Source: Staphylococcus xylosus (GTDB taxonomy: Bacteria; Bacillota; Bacilli; Staphylococcales; Staphylococcaceae). Taken from it: a stretch of 64,000 bases of DNA. The DNA is taken from assembly GCF_002732165.1 (NCBI RefSeq), contig NZ_MRZO01000004.1:1-64000 (forward strand), written 5' to 3'. The notes beneath the pieces were generated by a model. The model saw only the letters and a program-made list of their open reading frames with translations. It was not told where the DNA came from and searched no databases. The first letter of the stretch is position 1, and each line of letters begins with the position of its first letter. Shown here piece after piece: positions 16,880-26,924 of this stretch. Position numbers and translations under genes: made by a program.

Positions 16880-17956
16880 ATGTCAGAAAAAATTGAATTT
16901 GTACAACGAGAAACACTTAAAGAAAAACCGGATCCAAGTGATTTAGGTTTTGGGAAATATTTCACAGATTATATGTTAAGTTTCGACTACGATATTGATC
17001 AAGGATGGCATGATTTAAAGATTGTGCCTTATGGACCAATCGAACTTTCTCCGGCAGCACAAGCCTTACATTACGGCCAAGCAGTATTTGAAGGTTTGAA
17101 AGCTTACAAACATGAGGGTGAGGTAGATTTATTCCGTCCCTCTGAGAATTTTAAACGTATTAATAATTCATTGTCACGATTAGATATGCCGAAAGTTGAT
17201 GAAGAGACAGTATTAGAAGGGTTAAAGCAATTAGTAGATATAGAACGTGATTGGGTACCAGAAGGTGAAGGTCAATCGTTATACATACGTCCATATGTTT
17301 TCGCTACAGAAGGTATTCTAGGCGTACGTCCTTCTTATTCATATAAATTATTGATTATTTTGTCACCATCAGGTTCATATTATGGTGGGGAGTCGTTAAG
17401 ACCAACAAAAATTTATGTAGAAGATGAATATGTGCGTGCTGTTCGTGGTGGTGTAGGTCATGCAAAAGTTGCAGGTAATTATGCTGCTAGCCTATTAGCA
17501 CAAACGAATGCATCAGCACAAGGTTATGACCAAGTATTGTGGTTAGATGGTGTTGAACAAAAATATGTAGAAGAAGTTGGTAGTATGAATATCTTCTTCG
17601 TAGAAAATGGTAAACTTGTAACGCCGGAATTAAATGGTAGTATTTTACCAGGTATAACACGTAAAACCGTGATTGAATTAGCACAAAATTTAGGCTATGA
17701 AGTGGAAGAACGTCGAGTATCTATCGATGAACTTATTGAAGCACACAATAAAGGTGAATTAACAGAAGTATTTGGTACAGGTACTGCAGCAGTTATCTCT
17801 CCTGTAGGTCAGTTGAAATATGGGGAAACTGAGATCGTTATTAATAATAATGAAACTGGGGAAGTTACTCAAAACTTATACGATAATTATACTGGTATCC
17901 AAAGCGGCAAACTTGAAGATCCACAAGGCTGGAGAGTTGTTGTACCAAGATACTAA
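16880..17956 (+). CDS. ilvE: branched-chain amino acid aminotransferase
   Basis: This 358-residue PLP-dependent class IV aminotransferase interconverts leucine, isoleucine and valine with their 2-oxo acids. Typical blocks are [23 protein letters not shown], the phosphate-binding [19 protein letters not shown] containing the PLP lysine in [15 protein letters not shown], and [12 protein letters not shown] near the C-terminus. AGGAGG lies 9 nt before ATG. The gene has its own promoter with an overlapping CodY-like box, which agrees with control of branched-chain metabolism by CodY. In staphylococci it also supplies precursors for branched fatty acids. It is monocistronic, ending at a perfect 15-bp hairpin. 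Confidence 0.95.
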   Translation: MSEKIEFVQRETLKEKPDPSDLGFGKYFTDYMLSFDYDIDQGWHDLKIVPYGPIELSPAAQALHYGQAVFEGLKAYKHEGEVDLFRPSENFKRINNSLSRLDMPKVDEETVLEGLKQLVDIERDWVPEGEGQSLYIRPYVFATEGILGVRPSYSYKLLIILSPSGSYYGGESLRPTKIYVEDEYVRAVRGGVGHAKVAGNYAASLLAQTNASAQGYDQVLWLDGVEQKYVEEVGSMNIFFVENGKLVTPELNGSILPGITRKTVIELAQNLGYEVEERRVSIDELIEAHNKGELTEVFGTGTAAVISPVGQLKYGETEIVINNNETGEVTQNLYDNYTGIQSGKLEDPQGWRVVVPRY

Positions 17957-18032
17957 AATACACAATAATATAATGAGTATTGAACAGTAATCTAATTTAG
18001 GTGATTAATATTTAATAACTAATATAATATTT

Positions 18033-18072
18033 GAGGCTGGGACATATATTGATATGTCCCAGCCTCGCTTTA
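18033..18072. terminator. terminator after ilvE (GGGACAT palindrome)
   Basis: GAGGCTGGGACATAT (18033-18047) and its exact complement (18052-18066) form a 15-bp stem. It carries the same GGCTGGGACATA sequence found in other terminators of this window. Confidence 0.85.
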
Positions 18073-18107
18073 TGTATAATTTGATAAAATGTATTCCAAT
18101 GGAATTG

Positions 18108-18326
18108 TTATTTTGAAGTTATTGCTTCAGCATTTGCTTTTTTCATTCCATCTTTAGCACCTTTTTGTATGTCATCAATGTGGTAAAATCCGCTAACGAC
18201 AATCATAGAAACAATAATGACACCAATGCCTTTAAACCAACTAGATGGAGACATTTGTTTATCTCTCTTGGCAAAATATAACCCGATTAAACCTGCAACA
18301 ACAATAAAAGTAATTTCGTAACCCAT
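18108..18326 (-). CDS. small single-pass or 2-TM membrane protein, unknown function
   Basis: This 72-residue protein has hydrophobic segments at about 4-18 and 34-48 and a Lys/Ala-rich cytoplasmic tail. A strong AAGGAGG site 8 nt upstream selects ATG 18326; the longer in-frame extension to 18395 has no such site. It is flanked by the ilvE terminator and divergent from the broken DUF1648 gene. I do not recognise the family. Confidence 0.65.
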   Translation of the reverse strand: MGYEITFIVVAGLIGLYFAKRDKQMSPSSWFKGIGVIIVSMIVVSGFYHIDDIQKGAKDGMKKANAEAITSK

Positions 18327-18496
18327 AAAACAAACCTCCTTTTGGAAATGTTTAAAACTAAACAAAACTAAATATTTAAGAAAATAAATTCGCATTTAAA
18401 TACTAACACAACTTTTTATAACGTTAAATATTTGAAAAATCATATTAAATATAATGATTGGTGAAGTATAAGTTGTTTTTTGAAAGGAACATAGAT

Positions 18497-18967
18497 ATGA
18501 ATAAAATATTGAACATTGCCAGTTTTATTATGCTTATTTTGTTAACGCTATATACATGAATAAATTATAGTGCTTTGCCTAAAACGGTACCAATTCATTA
18601 TGATTTATATAATCATGCAGACGGATGGGGTGATAAAAATTCATTGTTTTTGATACCTTTTATAGGATTAATGATATGGCTTTTAATGTATTCACTATAC
18701 AAATATTATCCAAAATTAATAAATCTAGATATTAAATTAAAAGGAGAACAACCGACAAAAAAGGCGATTAAAACGCATATAACTTTTGTTGCTATTTTGA
18801 ACTTTGAAATTATTTTATTTATTTCTTTAATGGGAGTAATGGATATCTATAATATCAAAGGTGGATCAATACATTTAGGCATCTTTCAATTTGTGACTTT
18901 CGCTATAGTTATTGGAGTAACATTAATATGGTTGGTAGTGAATGACTATAAGAACAAACGAAAATGA
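18497..18967 (+). pseudogene. DUF1648-domain membrane protein gene interrupted by an in-frame TGA
   Basis: The reading frame starts at ATG 18497 with an AAAGGA ribosome site and encodes a hydrophobic helix (MNKILNIASFIMLILLTLYT), then hits TGA at 18557-18559. It continues in the same frame for 135 codons with the DUF1648 hallmark LPKTVPIHYDLYNHADGWGDK and three further membrane segments. DUF1648 often caps SdpI-type immunity or membrane proteins. A single TGG-to-TGA change would explain the break, since Trp fits the context. Re-initiation at TTG 18575 is possible but would lack the first helix and has no ribosome site. Confidence 0.75.
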
Positions 18968-19073
18968 TATAACAAAGACAGTTTCATTATTTGTATACAG
19001 AGTTAGTTTTATATTAAAATAAAATAGGTTTTAAAAACAATGATAGTGTGAAACTATAGGAGCTGTTCTAGCG

Positions 19074-19766
19074 ATGAAATGGATTTTATTTGATAAAGAT
19101 GGCACAATTATATATTTCGACCGTAGTTGGATGAAGATTGGTTTACAACTTGTAGATGATTTTATGGAAGTTTACCAAGATGAAATTAGTGATAGAGAAG
19201 CAGCATATGCGCATTTAGGTGTTGTAAATGGAGAAATTCAACCAGGAACGATCATGGCTTCAGGTGCCTTAGATGAAATGGTTCAAGCATTTTGTGACAT
19301 TGCAGGTCAAGATGTTACTGAATGGGCACAAAGTAGAAGTCAAACACTTGTAGATAATCGTGTTCCAGAAAATGTCTTAGTAGAAGGTATTGAGGAGACA
19401 CTTGAAACCTTAAAACGCCAAGGTTATAAGATGGGAATTGTAACTAGTGATTCTAAAAAAGGTGTGGAGCAGTTTTTAGAAATTACGAAATTCGATCATT
19501 TTTTTGATGTGGTTATTTCAACAGAAGCAAACGCAGTTGAAAAACCAAACCCAGAAGTACTTAATCCGTTATTTGATCATTATGATGTAGCACCTCAAGA
19601 TGTAGCTATTGTAGGTGATACTGCAAATGATATGCAAACAGGTGTTAATGCGAAATTAGGCTTGAAAATTGCAGTGTTAACAGGTGTTGGTTTAAAACAA
19701 GAATTTACAAATGCAGATTACATAGTAGAAACTGCAAATGATATTGTGGAAATAATAAATCAATAG
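19074..19766 (+). CDS. HAD-superfamily hydrolase (phosphoglycolate phosphatase-like)
   Basis: This 230-residue HAD subfamily IA phosphatase has motif I FDKDGTI (about 6-12, nucleophile Asp), motif II VTSDSKKG (Thr/Ser), motif III at EKPNPEVL (Lys) and motif IV VGDTANDM (acidic pair). The helical cap between motifs I and II is of the C1 type. Such enzymes dephosphorylate small metabolites such as phosphoglycolate or nucleotides. It lies in the conserved staphylococcal block between ilvE and tadA. Confidence 0.85.
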   Translation: MKWILFDKDGTIIYFDRSWMKIGLQLVDDFMEVYQDEISDREAAYAHLGVVNGEIQPGTIMASGALDEMVQAFCDIAGQDVTEWAQSRSQTLVDNRVPENVLVEGIEETLETLKRQGYKMGIVTSDSKKGVEQFLEITKFDHFFDVVISTEANAVEKPNPEVLNPLFDHYDVAPQDVAIVGDTANDMQTGVNAKLGLKIAVLTGVGLKQEFTNADYIVETANDIVEIINQ

Positions 19767-19848
19767 GCTTAACATCTAAATTATGTCATAATATACGTAA
19801 CGTATATTATGATTTTTTTATATTTAATATAAGTGTCGAGGTGATAAG

Positions 19849-20238
19849 ATGATTGATGGTAAATACGCCGATTATCAAGGTGAAACTTATAAAGTAGTGG
19901 AAATTATTAGTAATGAAGTTGTATTGGTTACTGAAGATGAGCGTGCTTTAGCGCATGGTTTTGAACCAAATACGACAAACCAAACTGCACACACGTTGTA
20001 TTTTAAACATGTTGCGCGCGATGATATAGATGAACTATATGCACTGTTCCAAGAAGCGAGATACGGCGGTGCTGTTTTTGATCTCTATCAAGATACTGAG
20101 GGGCAATTATATATTGGCACCGAAGACCAAGATAAGGCTAGCACCTTTGGTTTAGCACAAACAGATGAATATTATTATAGTAAATATGTGACAGAAGATG
20201 AAATCGAAAAAATCATTTATCGACGTCATATTGAATAA
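19849..20238 (+). CDS. conserved staphylococcal hypothetical protein
   Basis: This 129-residue soluble acidic protein follows the HAD gene by 82 bp with a GAGGTG ribosome site before ATG 19849. No domain of known function is recognised; the sequence has an N-terminal beta-rich part (YADYQGETYKVVEIISNEVVLVTED) and a Tyr/Asp/Glu-rich C-terminus. It ends at a bidirectional terminator. Conserved synteny suggests a real gene. Confidence 0.75.
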   Translation: MIDGKYADYQGETYKVVEIISNEVVLVTEDERALAHGFEPNTTNQTAHTLYFKHVARDDIDELYALFQEARYGGAVFDLYQDTEGQLYIGTEDQDKASTFGLAQTDEYYYSKYVTEDEIEKIIYRRHIE

Positions 20239-20254
20239 ATTACGATACCTGAAT

Positions 20255-20300
20255 AAAAAAGTCACTCCGACTAAAAAAGTTTAGTGGGAGTGACTTTTTA
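20255..20300. terminator. bidirectional terminator
   Basis: AAAAAAGTCACTCC (20255-20268) pairs with GGAGTGACTTTTT (20287-20299), giving T runs in both directions between convergent genes. Confidence 0.88.
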
Positions 20301-20314
20301 TGCAAAGTTAGAGT

Positions 20315-20977
20315 CTAGCGTTGATCAACTTTACGGTATGTGTCAATGACATGACGTATTTTATCGATAACTGGATTTAATGATTCGGGATCCTCGTGTA
20401 AGTCGTATTCATTAATGTTTACACGAACAACAGGGCACGCGTTAAATTCAGAAATCCAATCTTCATAGCGTTGGAATAATTTTTGCCAATATGCTACATC
20501 TGTTTCAATTTCCATTTGACGACCTCGCTGTTTAATTCGTTGAATCACATCTTCATAGTCACATTCTAAATAAATTAAGACGTCTGGTTTAGGGAAGTAA
20601 GGTGTCATTACCATAGCGTTGAAAAGCTCAGAATAAGTTTGGAAGTCTTCAAGACTCATCGTTCCTTGTTCTTCATGCATTTTGGCAAAAATATCAACAT
20701 CTTCATAAATAGAACGGTCTTGAATAAAACCGCCTCCGTATTCAAACATACGTTTTTGTTCTTTAAAGCGCTCTGCTAAGAAATAAATTTGTAAATGGAA
20801 GCTCCAACGTTCAAAGTCATTATAAAATTTATCGAGGTATGGATTATTATCGACGTTTTCAAATGAAGTTTTAAAGTTAAAGCGTTCTGCTAAAGCCTTT
20901 GTTAATGTTGATTTACCAACGCCTACTGTACCAGCGATAGTAATTACAGCATCTTGTGGAATACCATATTTATTCAT
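20315..20977 (-). CDS. deoxynucleoside kinase (dAdo/dCyd kinase type)
   Basis: This 220-residue P-loop kinase carries GTVGVGKST (about 15-23) and the lid motif QRIKQRGRQMEIE, so it belongs to the dNK/dGK-dCK family that phosphorylates deoxynucleosides for salvage. GGAGG 8 nt upstream supports ATG 20977, giving an 8-bp overlap with the sister kinase gene upstream. The paired arrangement is the same as in other Firmicutes, where one subunit acts on deoxyguanosine and the other on deoxyadenosine/deoxycytidine; which is which cannot be decided here. Confidence 0.88.
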   Translation of the reverse strand: MNKYGIPQDAVITIAGTVGVGKSTLTKALAERFNFKTSFENVDNNPYLDKFYNDFERWSFHLQIYFLAERFKEQKRMFEYGGGFIQDRSIYEDVDIFAKMHEEQGTMSLEDFQTYSELFNAMVMTPYFPKPDVLIYLECDYEDVIQRIKQRGRQMEIETDVAYWQKLFQRYEDWISEFNACPVVRVNINEYDLHEDPESLNPVIDKIRHVIDTYRKVDQR

Positions 20978-21587
20978 GCTCATGTCCTCCAATAAGTGGT
21001 TTCACTAATTCTAAAATATAATTATAATCTTCATCATATTTAACAAAGTCAAGTTGAGTAGTATCGATTCGTATAACACGTGCACCCTCTGATTTAAGAG
21101 ACTCATAATATGCATTATAGTCACGCTTTAGATTTAATAAATAATCATCTGCAATTTGATGTTCAAAGCTACGATTACGATGTGCAATACGTGTTTTTAG
21201 CATTGCTAAATCAGCATCTAAAAAGATGATGATATTTGGCATTTCTAAATCTTCGGTTAAAATATCGTAGATTCTTGAGAATTTATCATATTCTGATGTG
21301 GTTAAGGTATTATTTGCAAATATCTTATTTTTATATATGTGATAATCGCTAACAATTCCATTATCAATTAAAGCAAGATCTTGAAATTGCTTATATCGAT
21401 TACATAAGAAGAACATTTCTGTTTGGAAACTCCACTTTGAAATGTCGTCATAGAAATCTGATAAAAAAGGATTTTCTGTAATAATTTCTTTTTCTTCGTA
21501 ATATTTATAAGTTTGACTGAGTTTATGTGCTAAAGAAGACTTTCCGACTCCAATCGGACCTTCAATTGCGATAAATTGTTTTTTCAT
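20970..21587 (-). CDS. deoxynucleoside kinase (dGuo kinase type)
   Basis: This second kinase of the pair has 205 residues with P-loop GPIGVGKSS (about 9-17), ENPF substrate-pocket motif, and the R-x3-R lid RIAHRNRSFE. GGAGCGG before ATG 21587 supports this start. The longer in-frame extension toward 21653 would run into the divergent tadA promoter. It is the first gene of the two-gene unit, overlapping its partner by 8 bp. Confidence 0.88.
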   Translation of the reverse strand: MKKQFIAIEGPIGVGKSSLAHKLSQTYKYYEEKEIITENPFLSDFYDDISKWSFQTEMFFLCNRYKQFQDLALIDNGIVSDYHIYKNKIFANNTLTTSEYDKFSRIYDILTEDLEMPNIIIFLDADLAMLKTRIAHRNRSFEHQIADDYLLNLKRDYNAYYESLKSEGARVIRIDTTQLDFVKYDEDYNYILELVKPLIGGHEHE

Positions 21588-21612
21588 ATTTTCCGCTCCA
21601 ATGTTAAAATAG

Positions 21613-22143
<531 letters not shown>

Positions 22144-22243
22144 ACTTTTGGTAGAATAAGAATATGTTACAAAATTATGGCAAATGAGAATGAGATGTAA
22201 TTAAATTTGTGTAATCGATCTAAGAAGGGAACGAGGTAAACGA

Positions 22244-23116
22244 ATGATAAACTTAATTGCTACAGATATGGATGGTACGTTACTTAATGCCGCACATGAA
22301 ATATCCGAGGAAAATATTAAAGCCATTAAATACGCGCAGTCACAAGGTATCACTGTTGTTATAGCAACAGGCCGTGCTTTTTATGAGGCGAATGCGCCTG
22401 TGAATCAAACAGATTTAAAAATGCCGTATATTTGCTTGAATGGTGCAGAAGTGAGAGATGAAACATTTAACATCATGAGCACTTCTAATTTGAACCGCGA
22501 ATTAATCAATAGAATTACCTATGAACTCAAGAAAGAAGATATCTATTACCAAGTGTATACAAACTTAGGTATCTATACAGAAAATCCCCAACGTGACTTA
22601 GAAATTTATATAGATATTGCTGAACGTGCAGGACAGAGTGCGGATGTAGATAAGATTAAAGCCGGTATTCAAAAGCGTATTGATAACGGCACTTTAAAAG
22701 TGGTAGACAATTATGACAAAATTGAAGATACGCCAGGTGAAATTGTAATGAAAATTTTGGCGTTTGATAGTGATTTGTCAAAAATTGACCGCGTCAGTGA
22801 AAAGTTAGCTCAATCAGAAAGTCTTGCAATATCATCATCATCTAGGGGTAATATTGAAATTACTCATTCAGATGCGCAAAAAGGTATAGCTTTAGAAACA
22901 ATTGCTGAACGACTGAATATTGACATGAAAAATGTTATGGCAATCGGTGATAACATGAATGACATTTCAATGCTTGAACGTGTCGGTTATTCTGTAGCCA
23001 TGGATAATGCTGCGCCAGAAGTAAAAGTAGTAGCAGCATACGAAACAGATTCTAATGAAGAAAGTGGCGTCGGTAAGGCGATTATGAAACTACTTAAAGA
23101 AAATAACGAAAAATAG
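22244..23116 (+). CDS. Cof-type HAD-IIB phosphatase
   Basis: This 290-residue HAD of the Cof subfamily has motif I ATDMDGTLL (about 5-13), motif II VIATGRAF, and motif IV AIGDNMNDISML near residue 237, with a large C2 cap between. Relatives such as YidA and YwpJ dephosphorylate sugar phosphates or flavin and pyridoxal phosphates. The exact substrate is unknown. It is followed 18 bp later by azo1, with which it may be co-transcribed. Confidence 0.87.
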   Translation: MINLIATDMDGTLLNAAHEISEENIKAIKYAQSQGITVVIATGRAFYEANAPVNQTDLKMPYICLNGAEVRDETFNIMSTSNLNRELINRITYELKKEDIYYQVYTNLGIYTENPQRDLEIYIDIAERAGQSADVDKIKAGIQKRIDNGTLKVVDNYDKIEDTPGEIVMKILAFDSDLSKIDRVSEKLAQSESLAISSSSRGNIEITHSDAQKGIALETIAERLNIDMKNVMAIGDNMNDISMLERVGYSVAMDNAAPEVKVVAAYETDSNEESGVGKAIMKLLKENNEK

Positions 23117-23134
23117 TATGAGGTGAAGTAATAA

Positions 23135-23701
23135 ATGAAAGGTTTAATTATAGTAGGTAGCGCGAAATTAGGTTCGCATACTACAGCATTATCAAAATAT
23201 TTAAAAGGCCATTTTGAAGAGCATGACTTTGAAGTTGATATCTTCGATTTAGCAGAACACCCAATCCATCAACTTGATGTATCTGGTGCTTCACAACCAA
23301 GTGAAGATTATAAAAATAATTTAAATGTGTTAAAAGAAAAAGCGAGAGCAGCAGACTTCTTTGTGTTAGGTAGTCCGAATTACCACGGTTCATATTCTGG
23401 TATTTTAAAAAATGCATTAGATCATTTAACGATGGATGATTTTAAAATGAAACCAGTTGGCTTGATTGGTAATAGTGGTGGTATTGTAAGTTCTGAACCA
23501 TTATCACATTTACGACTAATCGTTAGAACGTTATTAGGTATTGCAGTACCAACACAAATCGCTACTCATGATACAGATTATAAAAAACTTGAAGACGGCA
23601 CATTATACTTAGATAATGAAGAGTTCCAATTACGTGCACGTTTATTTGTAGATCAAATAATCTCATTCGTTAAAAATAGTCCTTACGAACATTTAAAATA
23701 G
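23135..23701 (+). CDS. azo1: FMN-dependent NADPH azoreductase
   Basis: This 188-residue flavodoxin-like enzyme is nearly colinear with S. aureus Azo1, which reduces azo dyes and quinones with NADPH. Matching blocks include [11 protein letters not shown] (FMN phosphate loop), [43 protein letters not shown] and the C-terminal SPYEHLK. It lies 18 bp after the Cof phosphatase gene with a GAGGTGA ribosome site. It is unrelated in subfamily to the AzoR-type enzyme at 12748-13392, so the window encodes two distinct azoreductases. Confidence 0.92.
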   Translation: MKGLIIVGSAKLGSHTTALSKYLKGHFEEHDFEVDIFDLAEHPIHQLDVSGASQPSEDYKNNLNVLKEKARAADFFVLGSPNYHGSYSGILKNALDHLTMDDFKMKPVGLIGNSGGIVSSEPLSHLRLIVRTLLGIAVPTQIATHDTDYKKLEDGTLYLDNEEFQLRARLFVDQIISFVKNSPYEHLK

Positions 23702-23801
23702 GGTGAGAGCGCCATTTCATTTATGAACTAAAATGGGGAATATTAATTAGCTTAAAAAAATAGTTATATAAGGGCAAAGCCCCTATATAATGCAATATAA
23801 A

Positions 23802-23838
23802 TAATGGGTTGGAACATATATATGTTCCAGCCCATTAT
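23802..23838. terminator. terminator after azo1 (GGAACATA palindrome)
   Basis: AATGGGTTGGAACATA pairs with its near-exact complement ending in CCCATT. A second hairpin with arms TTATATA/TATATAA and AGGGC/GCCCC lies just upstream at 23764-23790. It separates convergent genes. Confidence 0.75.
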
Positions 23839-23859
23839 TTATACTATAAACTTGGTTGA

Positions 23860-24198
23860 TTAGCTTTTTCTATTTAATATTGTACCGACGATTAAATGAT
23901 ATTGCTTAATAATAGATTCTATTTTTGGAAAATCTATATCATGTAAGAAGATGCGTCTTTCATCGTGTACATCTCTTGATTTTTTAAATAATCCTAAGTC
24001 ACTTAAATGATTAATTTGCACCGATATAGGTGTATTTTCAATATTCAGGTGTTTTTTTAGTTCTACAGCATCAATTTTTTCTTTGTTGAGATAATTCAAT
24101 TTTTCTAAAATGACAATTTCTAAAAATGACAGGTCTAAATTTTTCTTTAGTGCTCTTTTAATCGTATTTCTATTTTCTTCATAATAAATTGTATCCAT
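23860..24198 (-). CDS. SarA-family winged-helix regulator
   Basis: This 112-residue protein has the SarA/MarR winged-helix layout: LSFLEIVILEKLNYL helix, the HTH at ELKKHLNIENTPISVQINHL, and the wing with HDERR, the DER motif shared by SarA, SarR and Rot. Length is that of single-domain Sar proteins, which act as dimers on AT-rich DNA and control virulence and biofilm genes. It is next to an AraC-type regulator on the same strand, separated by 107 bp. Which Sar paralogue it is cannot be decided here. Confidence 0.8.
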   Translation of the reverse strand: MDTIYYEENRNTIKRALKKNLDLSFLEIVILEKLNYLNKEKIDAVELKKHLNIENTPISVQINHLSDLGLFKKSRDVHDERRIFLHDIDFPKIESIIKQYHLIVGTILNRKS

Positions 24199-24305
24199 AA
24201 TTTGCCTCTCAATTCCTTTTAAACTTTTTTATAAAGATTGGTCTTATTGATTCACTTTCTAGTGCGCACCCATATTGACTATCCCTTTAGTAAGTTTTAT
24301 ATATT

Positions 24306-25112
24306 TCAAGATTGATAGGGAACATAGCCCTTAACCTTTTCAAATTGTTGTAAATAATTTTGAAACGTACGAAAGTGATATGCTTTCCATACGTTATCTA
24401 ATGTATCTCCATTCAGTAATGAACAATTAGAAAAATGAATTTTTGCAGCAATTATATATTGTGATAATGTACTACCCACAATCAATGTAAAAGTACGAGA
24501 TAAAAAACTAGAATTAACAAAAAATACTTCGGCAATTTTCTGACAATTCAACTTATCTTTTATATGGTTATGGATATAAATTGTTACACTTTTAATTAGC
24601 TCATATTTATAATTATTTGATTTATAGCCAAGTTGATTGTTATACATGCTAAGTATACGTATCGTTGTTAAAAGTGATAAGAAAGTTTGTTTAGGCACAG
24701 GGCACTGTTCCGTCAAAGCTGAAAAAATATTTGTGAATTGTGATTTTAAAATACGGTGTTCTCCATCTTCAAGAAGTGGGTCTATTTCTTTAGATATCGT
24801 TTGTTCAGTATCATTTATGTAATGATAATTGTTTATTGATAAACAATGTAAGTCAGCATCGATAGATATAAGCTCTATATATTCATAGTCATGGATATAA
24901 AAAATATCACCGGAAATATATTGTTCAAATATGTCATTTTTTAATAATGTGACATTGCCTTTGGAGAGCCAATAAATATTTAAAAAGTGTGGTGTACTTA
25001 GATTATAATCGGTGTTTTTTATAAGTTTATGCAGTTTAATTTTATAGTCCATCTTTACGCTTACCCCACACTTATCTAATAAAAATTGATTTAAAGTTAC
25101 TATCATAATCAT
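24306..25112 (-). CDS. AraC-family transcriptional regulator
   Basis: This 268-residue protein has a C-terminal AraC double helix-turn-helix (about 170-266: LNCQKIAEVFFVNSSFLSRTFTLIVGSTLSQYII, then the second HTH ending in KVKGYVPYQS). The N-terminal 160 residues form a divergent effector domain. The second HTH is atypical (KAYHFRTFQNYLQQFEKVKG) but keeps the F-x-x-Y-F-like spacing. The start is uncertain: ATG 25112 has no ribosome site, while ATG 25052 has a GTGGGG 11 nt upstream. Staphylococcal relatives include Rbf and Rsp, regulators of biofilm and surface proteins; a direct match is not claimed. Confidence 0.75.
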   Translation of the reverse strand: MIMIVTLNQFLLDKCGVSVKMDYKIKLHKLIKNTDYNLSTPHFLNIYWLSKGNVTLLKNDIFEQYISGDIFYIHDYEYIELISIDADLHCLSINNYHYINDTEQTISKEIDPLLEDGEHRILKSQFTNIFSALTEQCPVPKQTFLSLLTTIRILSMYNNQLGYKSNNYKYELIKSVTIYIHNHIKDKLNCQKIAEVFFVNSSFLSRTFTLIVGSTLSQYIIAAKIHFSNCSLLNGDTLDNVWKAYHFRTFQNYLQQFEKVKGYVPYQS

Positions 25113-25289
25113 TTTAATATGGAAATCGTATATAGAACATTAGCTAAAATTAAATGTTAGTATTTATTGTTTTAAAAACAGAGAAGTTGAGTTAAAGTAA
25201 AGGTTAAAATTTTAATCTAACATACCAAAATTTTAATAAAGTACAGTCTACAATACAGGTACATAAAATTTAAGTTTTATATGTAAAAT

Positions 25290-25341
25290 AAAAAAGTGTA
25301 CAAAATGTCTTTGTTAATCAGACATTTTGTACACTTTTTTT
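25290..25341. terminator. strong terminator of the folE2 operon, 21-bp stem
   Basis: AAAAAAGTGTACAAAATGTCT (25290-25310) has a complete complement at 25320-25340, with long T runs on both strands. Confidence 0.92.
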
Positions 25342-25353
25342 AATTGCTATATG

Positions 25354-26232
25354 TTATTTTCTGTATTTTAATTTTGCAAAGGCGTCATGTTGATGTATAG
25401 ACTCTTCATTACGACATTCTATATCGAATCCATCAAGCCATTCAAAACCGACTAAGTCTGCAGCGATTAAACGGATTAAATCTTCTACAAATCTTGGGTT
25501 TTCATAAGCGCGTTCTGTAACGCTTTTTTCATCTGGACGTTTAAGGATAGGGTATAATATAGAGCTTGCGTTCGCTTCCATAGCATCAAGAATTTTTCCT
25601 TTGTAATCGTCTACTAACTCAACATCTTTATTGATGTAAGCTTTGACAGTCACAATACCACGTTGGTTATGGGCTGAGTATTCGCTGATTTCTTTAGAAC
25701 AAGGACAGAGAGTGGTTACTGCAGCTTGAATTGTGATTTCCTTACGTGTTATTTCTTTTTTATCTATTGCTAGACCATAAGTAACATCTGCATGCCCCAC
25801 AGCTTTAATTTGAGTTACTGGGCTGTGTCGATCAAAAAACCACTTTGCTGACACGTCTAGGCCAGCAGCATTTTGGTTCATGCTTTCTTGTAAACTACGT
25901 AGCAGTTGATAAAGAGAGTCAAAATCTAATTCGATACCATTATGATAATGTTTTTCCACACTTTCTAAAATACGGCTCATATTGATACCTTTTTCATCTT
26001 GATTAAGGCTTGTTGAGAAACTGAAATTTCCAGCAGTTTGGAAACGATCAACAAGTACAGGATATACAAGGTTTTTAATGCCTACTTCTTCTATTTCGAA
26101 TAAAAAGTCTTTATGCGTGCTTTGCAAGTCTTTCATATTTTCTTTTACAGTTGGTTTAGTGCCTTCAATAGGGTCGACGGATCCGAAATGTTTCCAACGA
26201 CCTTCTCGAGTAGATAAGTCAAATTCTGTCAT
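25354..26232 (-). CDS. folE2: GTP cyclohydrolase FolE2 (type IB)
   Basis: This 292-residue enzyme makes dihydroneopterin triphosphate from GTP for folate synthesis. It is the metal-promiscuous type IB enzyme, recognised by [29 protein letters not shown] and the active-site block [20 protein letters not shown], where Cys and His bind the metal. The gene is last in a three-gene minus-strand run (yojF, bshB2, folE2) with 12-14 bp gaps. The short gaps suggest co-transcription with the bacillithiol gene. No Zur box was seen. Confidence 0.95.
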   Translation of the reverse strand: MTEFDLSTREGRWKHFGSVDPIEGTKPTVKENMKDLQSTHKDFLFEIEEVGIKNLVYPVLVDRFQTAGNFSFSTSLNQDEKGINMSRILESVEKHYHNGIELDFDSLYQLLRSLQESMNQNAAGLDVSAKWFFDRHSPVTQIKAVGHADVTYGLAIDKKEITRKEITIQAAVTTLCPCSKEISEYSAHNQRGIVTVKAYINKDVELVDDYKGKILDAMEANASSILYPILKRPDEKSVTERAYENPRFVEDLIRLIAADLVGFEWLDGFDIECRNEESIHQHDAFAKLKYRK

Positions 26233-26246
26233 GCTATTGCCTCCAC

Positions 26247-26912
26247 TTAAGATTCAAAGTTATAAGTCCAATAAGGTTCTACTTCTAAGAAACTGTGCAC
26301 TTCTCCAGGGACATCAGGTGTTGCTAATTGTTCTAAAAATGGTCCTGTTTGTGATGCATGTGCTTCAAATGCGCGAAGTTTTACCTCTTTATAATCACTG
26401 ATCTCATTTAGAATGTCAGGTTCACCTAATTTTTCAGGTGCGTCATTACTAAATGCTACAAGTTGTAAACGTGGTCTTTCAGATTCTGCCATACGACCAA
26501 CAGTTCTTACGACTGCTTCAGCAGTAGCTTCATGGTCTGGGTGTACAGCGAACTGAGGATAGAACGAAATAATTACAGATGGTTGTAATTCATCAATTAA
26601 TGATTTAACCATAGCATCCATTTCATCATGGGGTTCAAATTCAACCGTTTTATCTCTTAATCCCATTTTACGTAAATCAGTTATGCCTATTGCTTCCATG
26701 GCATTTTCTAATTCTTTTTCTCTAATGTCCGGTAATGTTTCACGTGTTGCAAAAGGTGGGTTACCTAAATTACGACCCATTTGCCCAAGTGTTAAACATG
26801 CATAAGTGACCGGAACGCCATTGTCGATATAACGTGCGAGTGTGCCTGCAGACGAGAATGATTCATCATCTGGATGTGGAAAAATTACTAATACTTGGCT
26901 TTCCTCTGACAT
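26247..26912 (-). CDS. bshB2: bacillithiol biosynthesis deacetylase BshB2
   Basis: This 221-residue PIG-L family zinc deacetylase has the metal site HPDDE at 13-17 and HPDH near residue 123. In Firmicutes BshB2 removes the acetyl group from GlcNAc-malate to give GlcN-malate, the precursor of bacillithiol, the main low-molecular-weight thiol. It lies 12 bp after yojF, the same pair as yojF-yojG in Bacillus subtilis. A GGAGG site precedes the start. Confidence 0.93.
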   Translation of the reverse strand: MSEESQVLVIFPHPDDESFSSAGTLARYIDNGVPVTYACLTLGQMGRNLGNPPFATRETLPDIREKELENAMEAIGITDLRKMGLRDKTVEFEPHDEMDAMVKSLIDELQPSVIISFYPQFAVHPDHEATAEAVVRTVGRMAESERPRLQLVAFSNDAPEKLGEPDILNEISDYKEVKLRAFEAHASQTGPFLEQLATPDVPGEVHSFLEVEPYWTYNFES

Positions 26913-26924
26913 AATATGCCCTCC

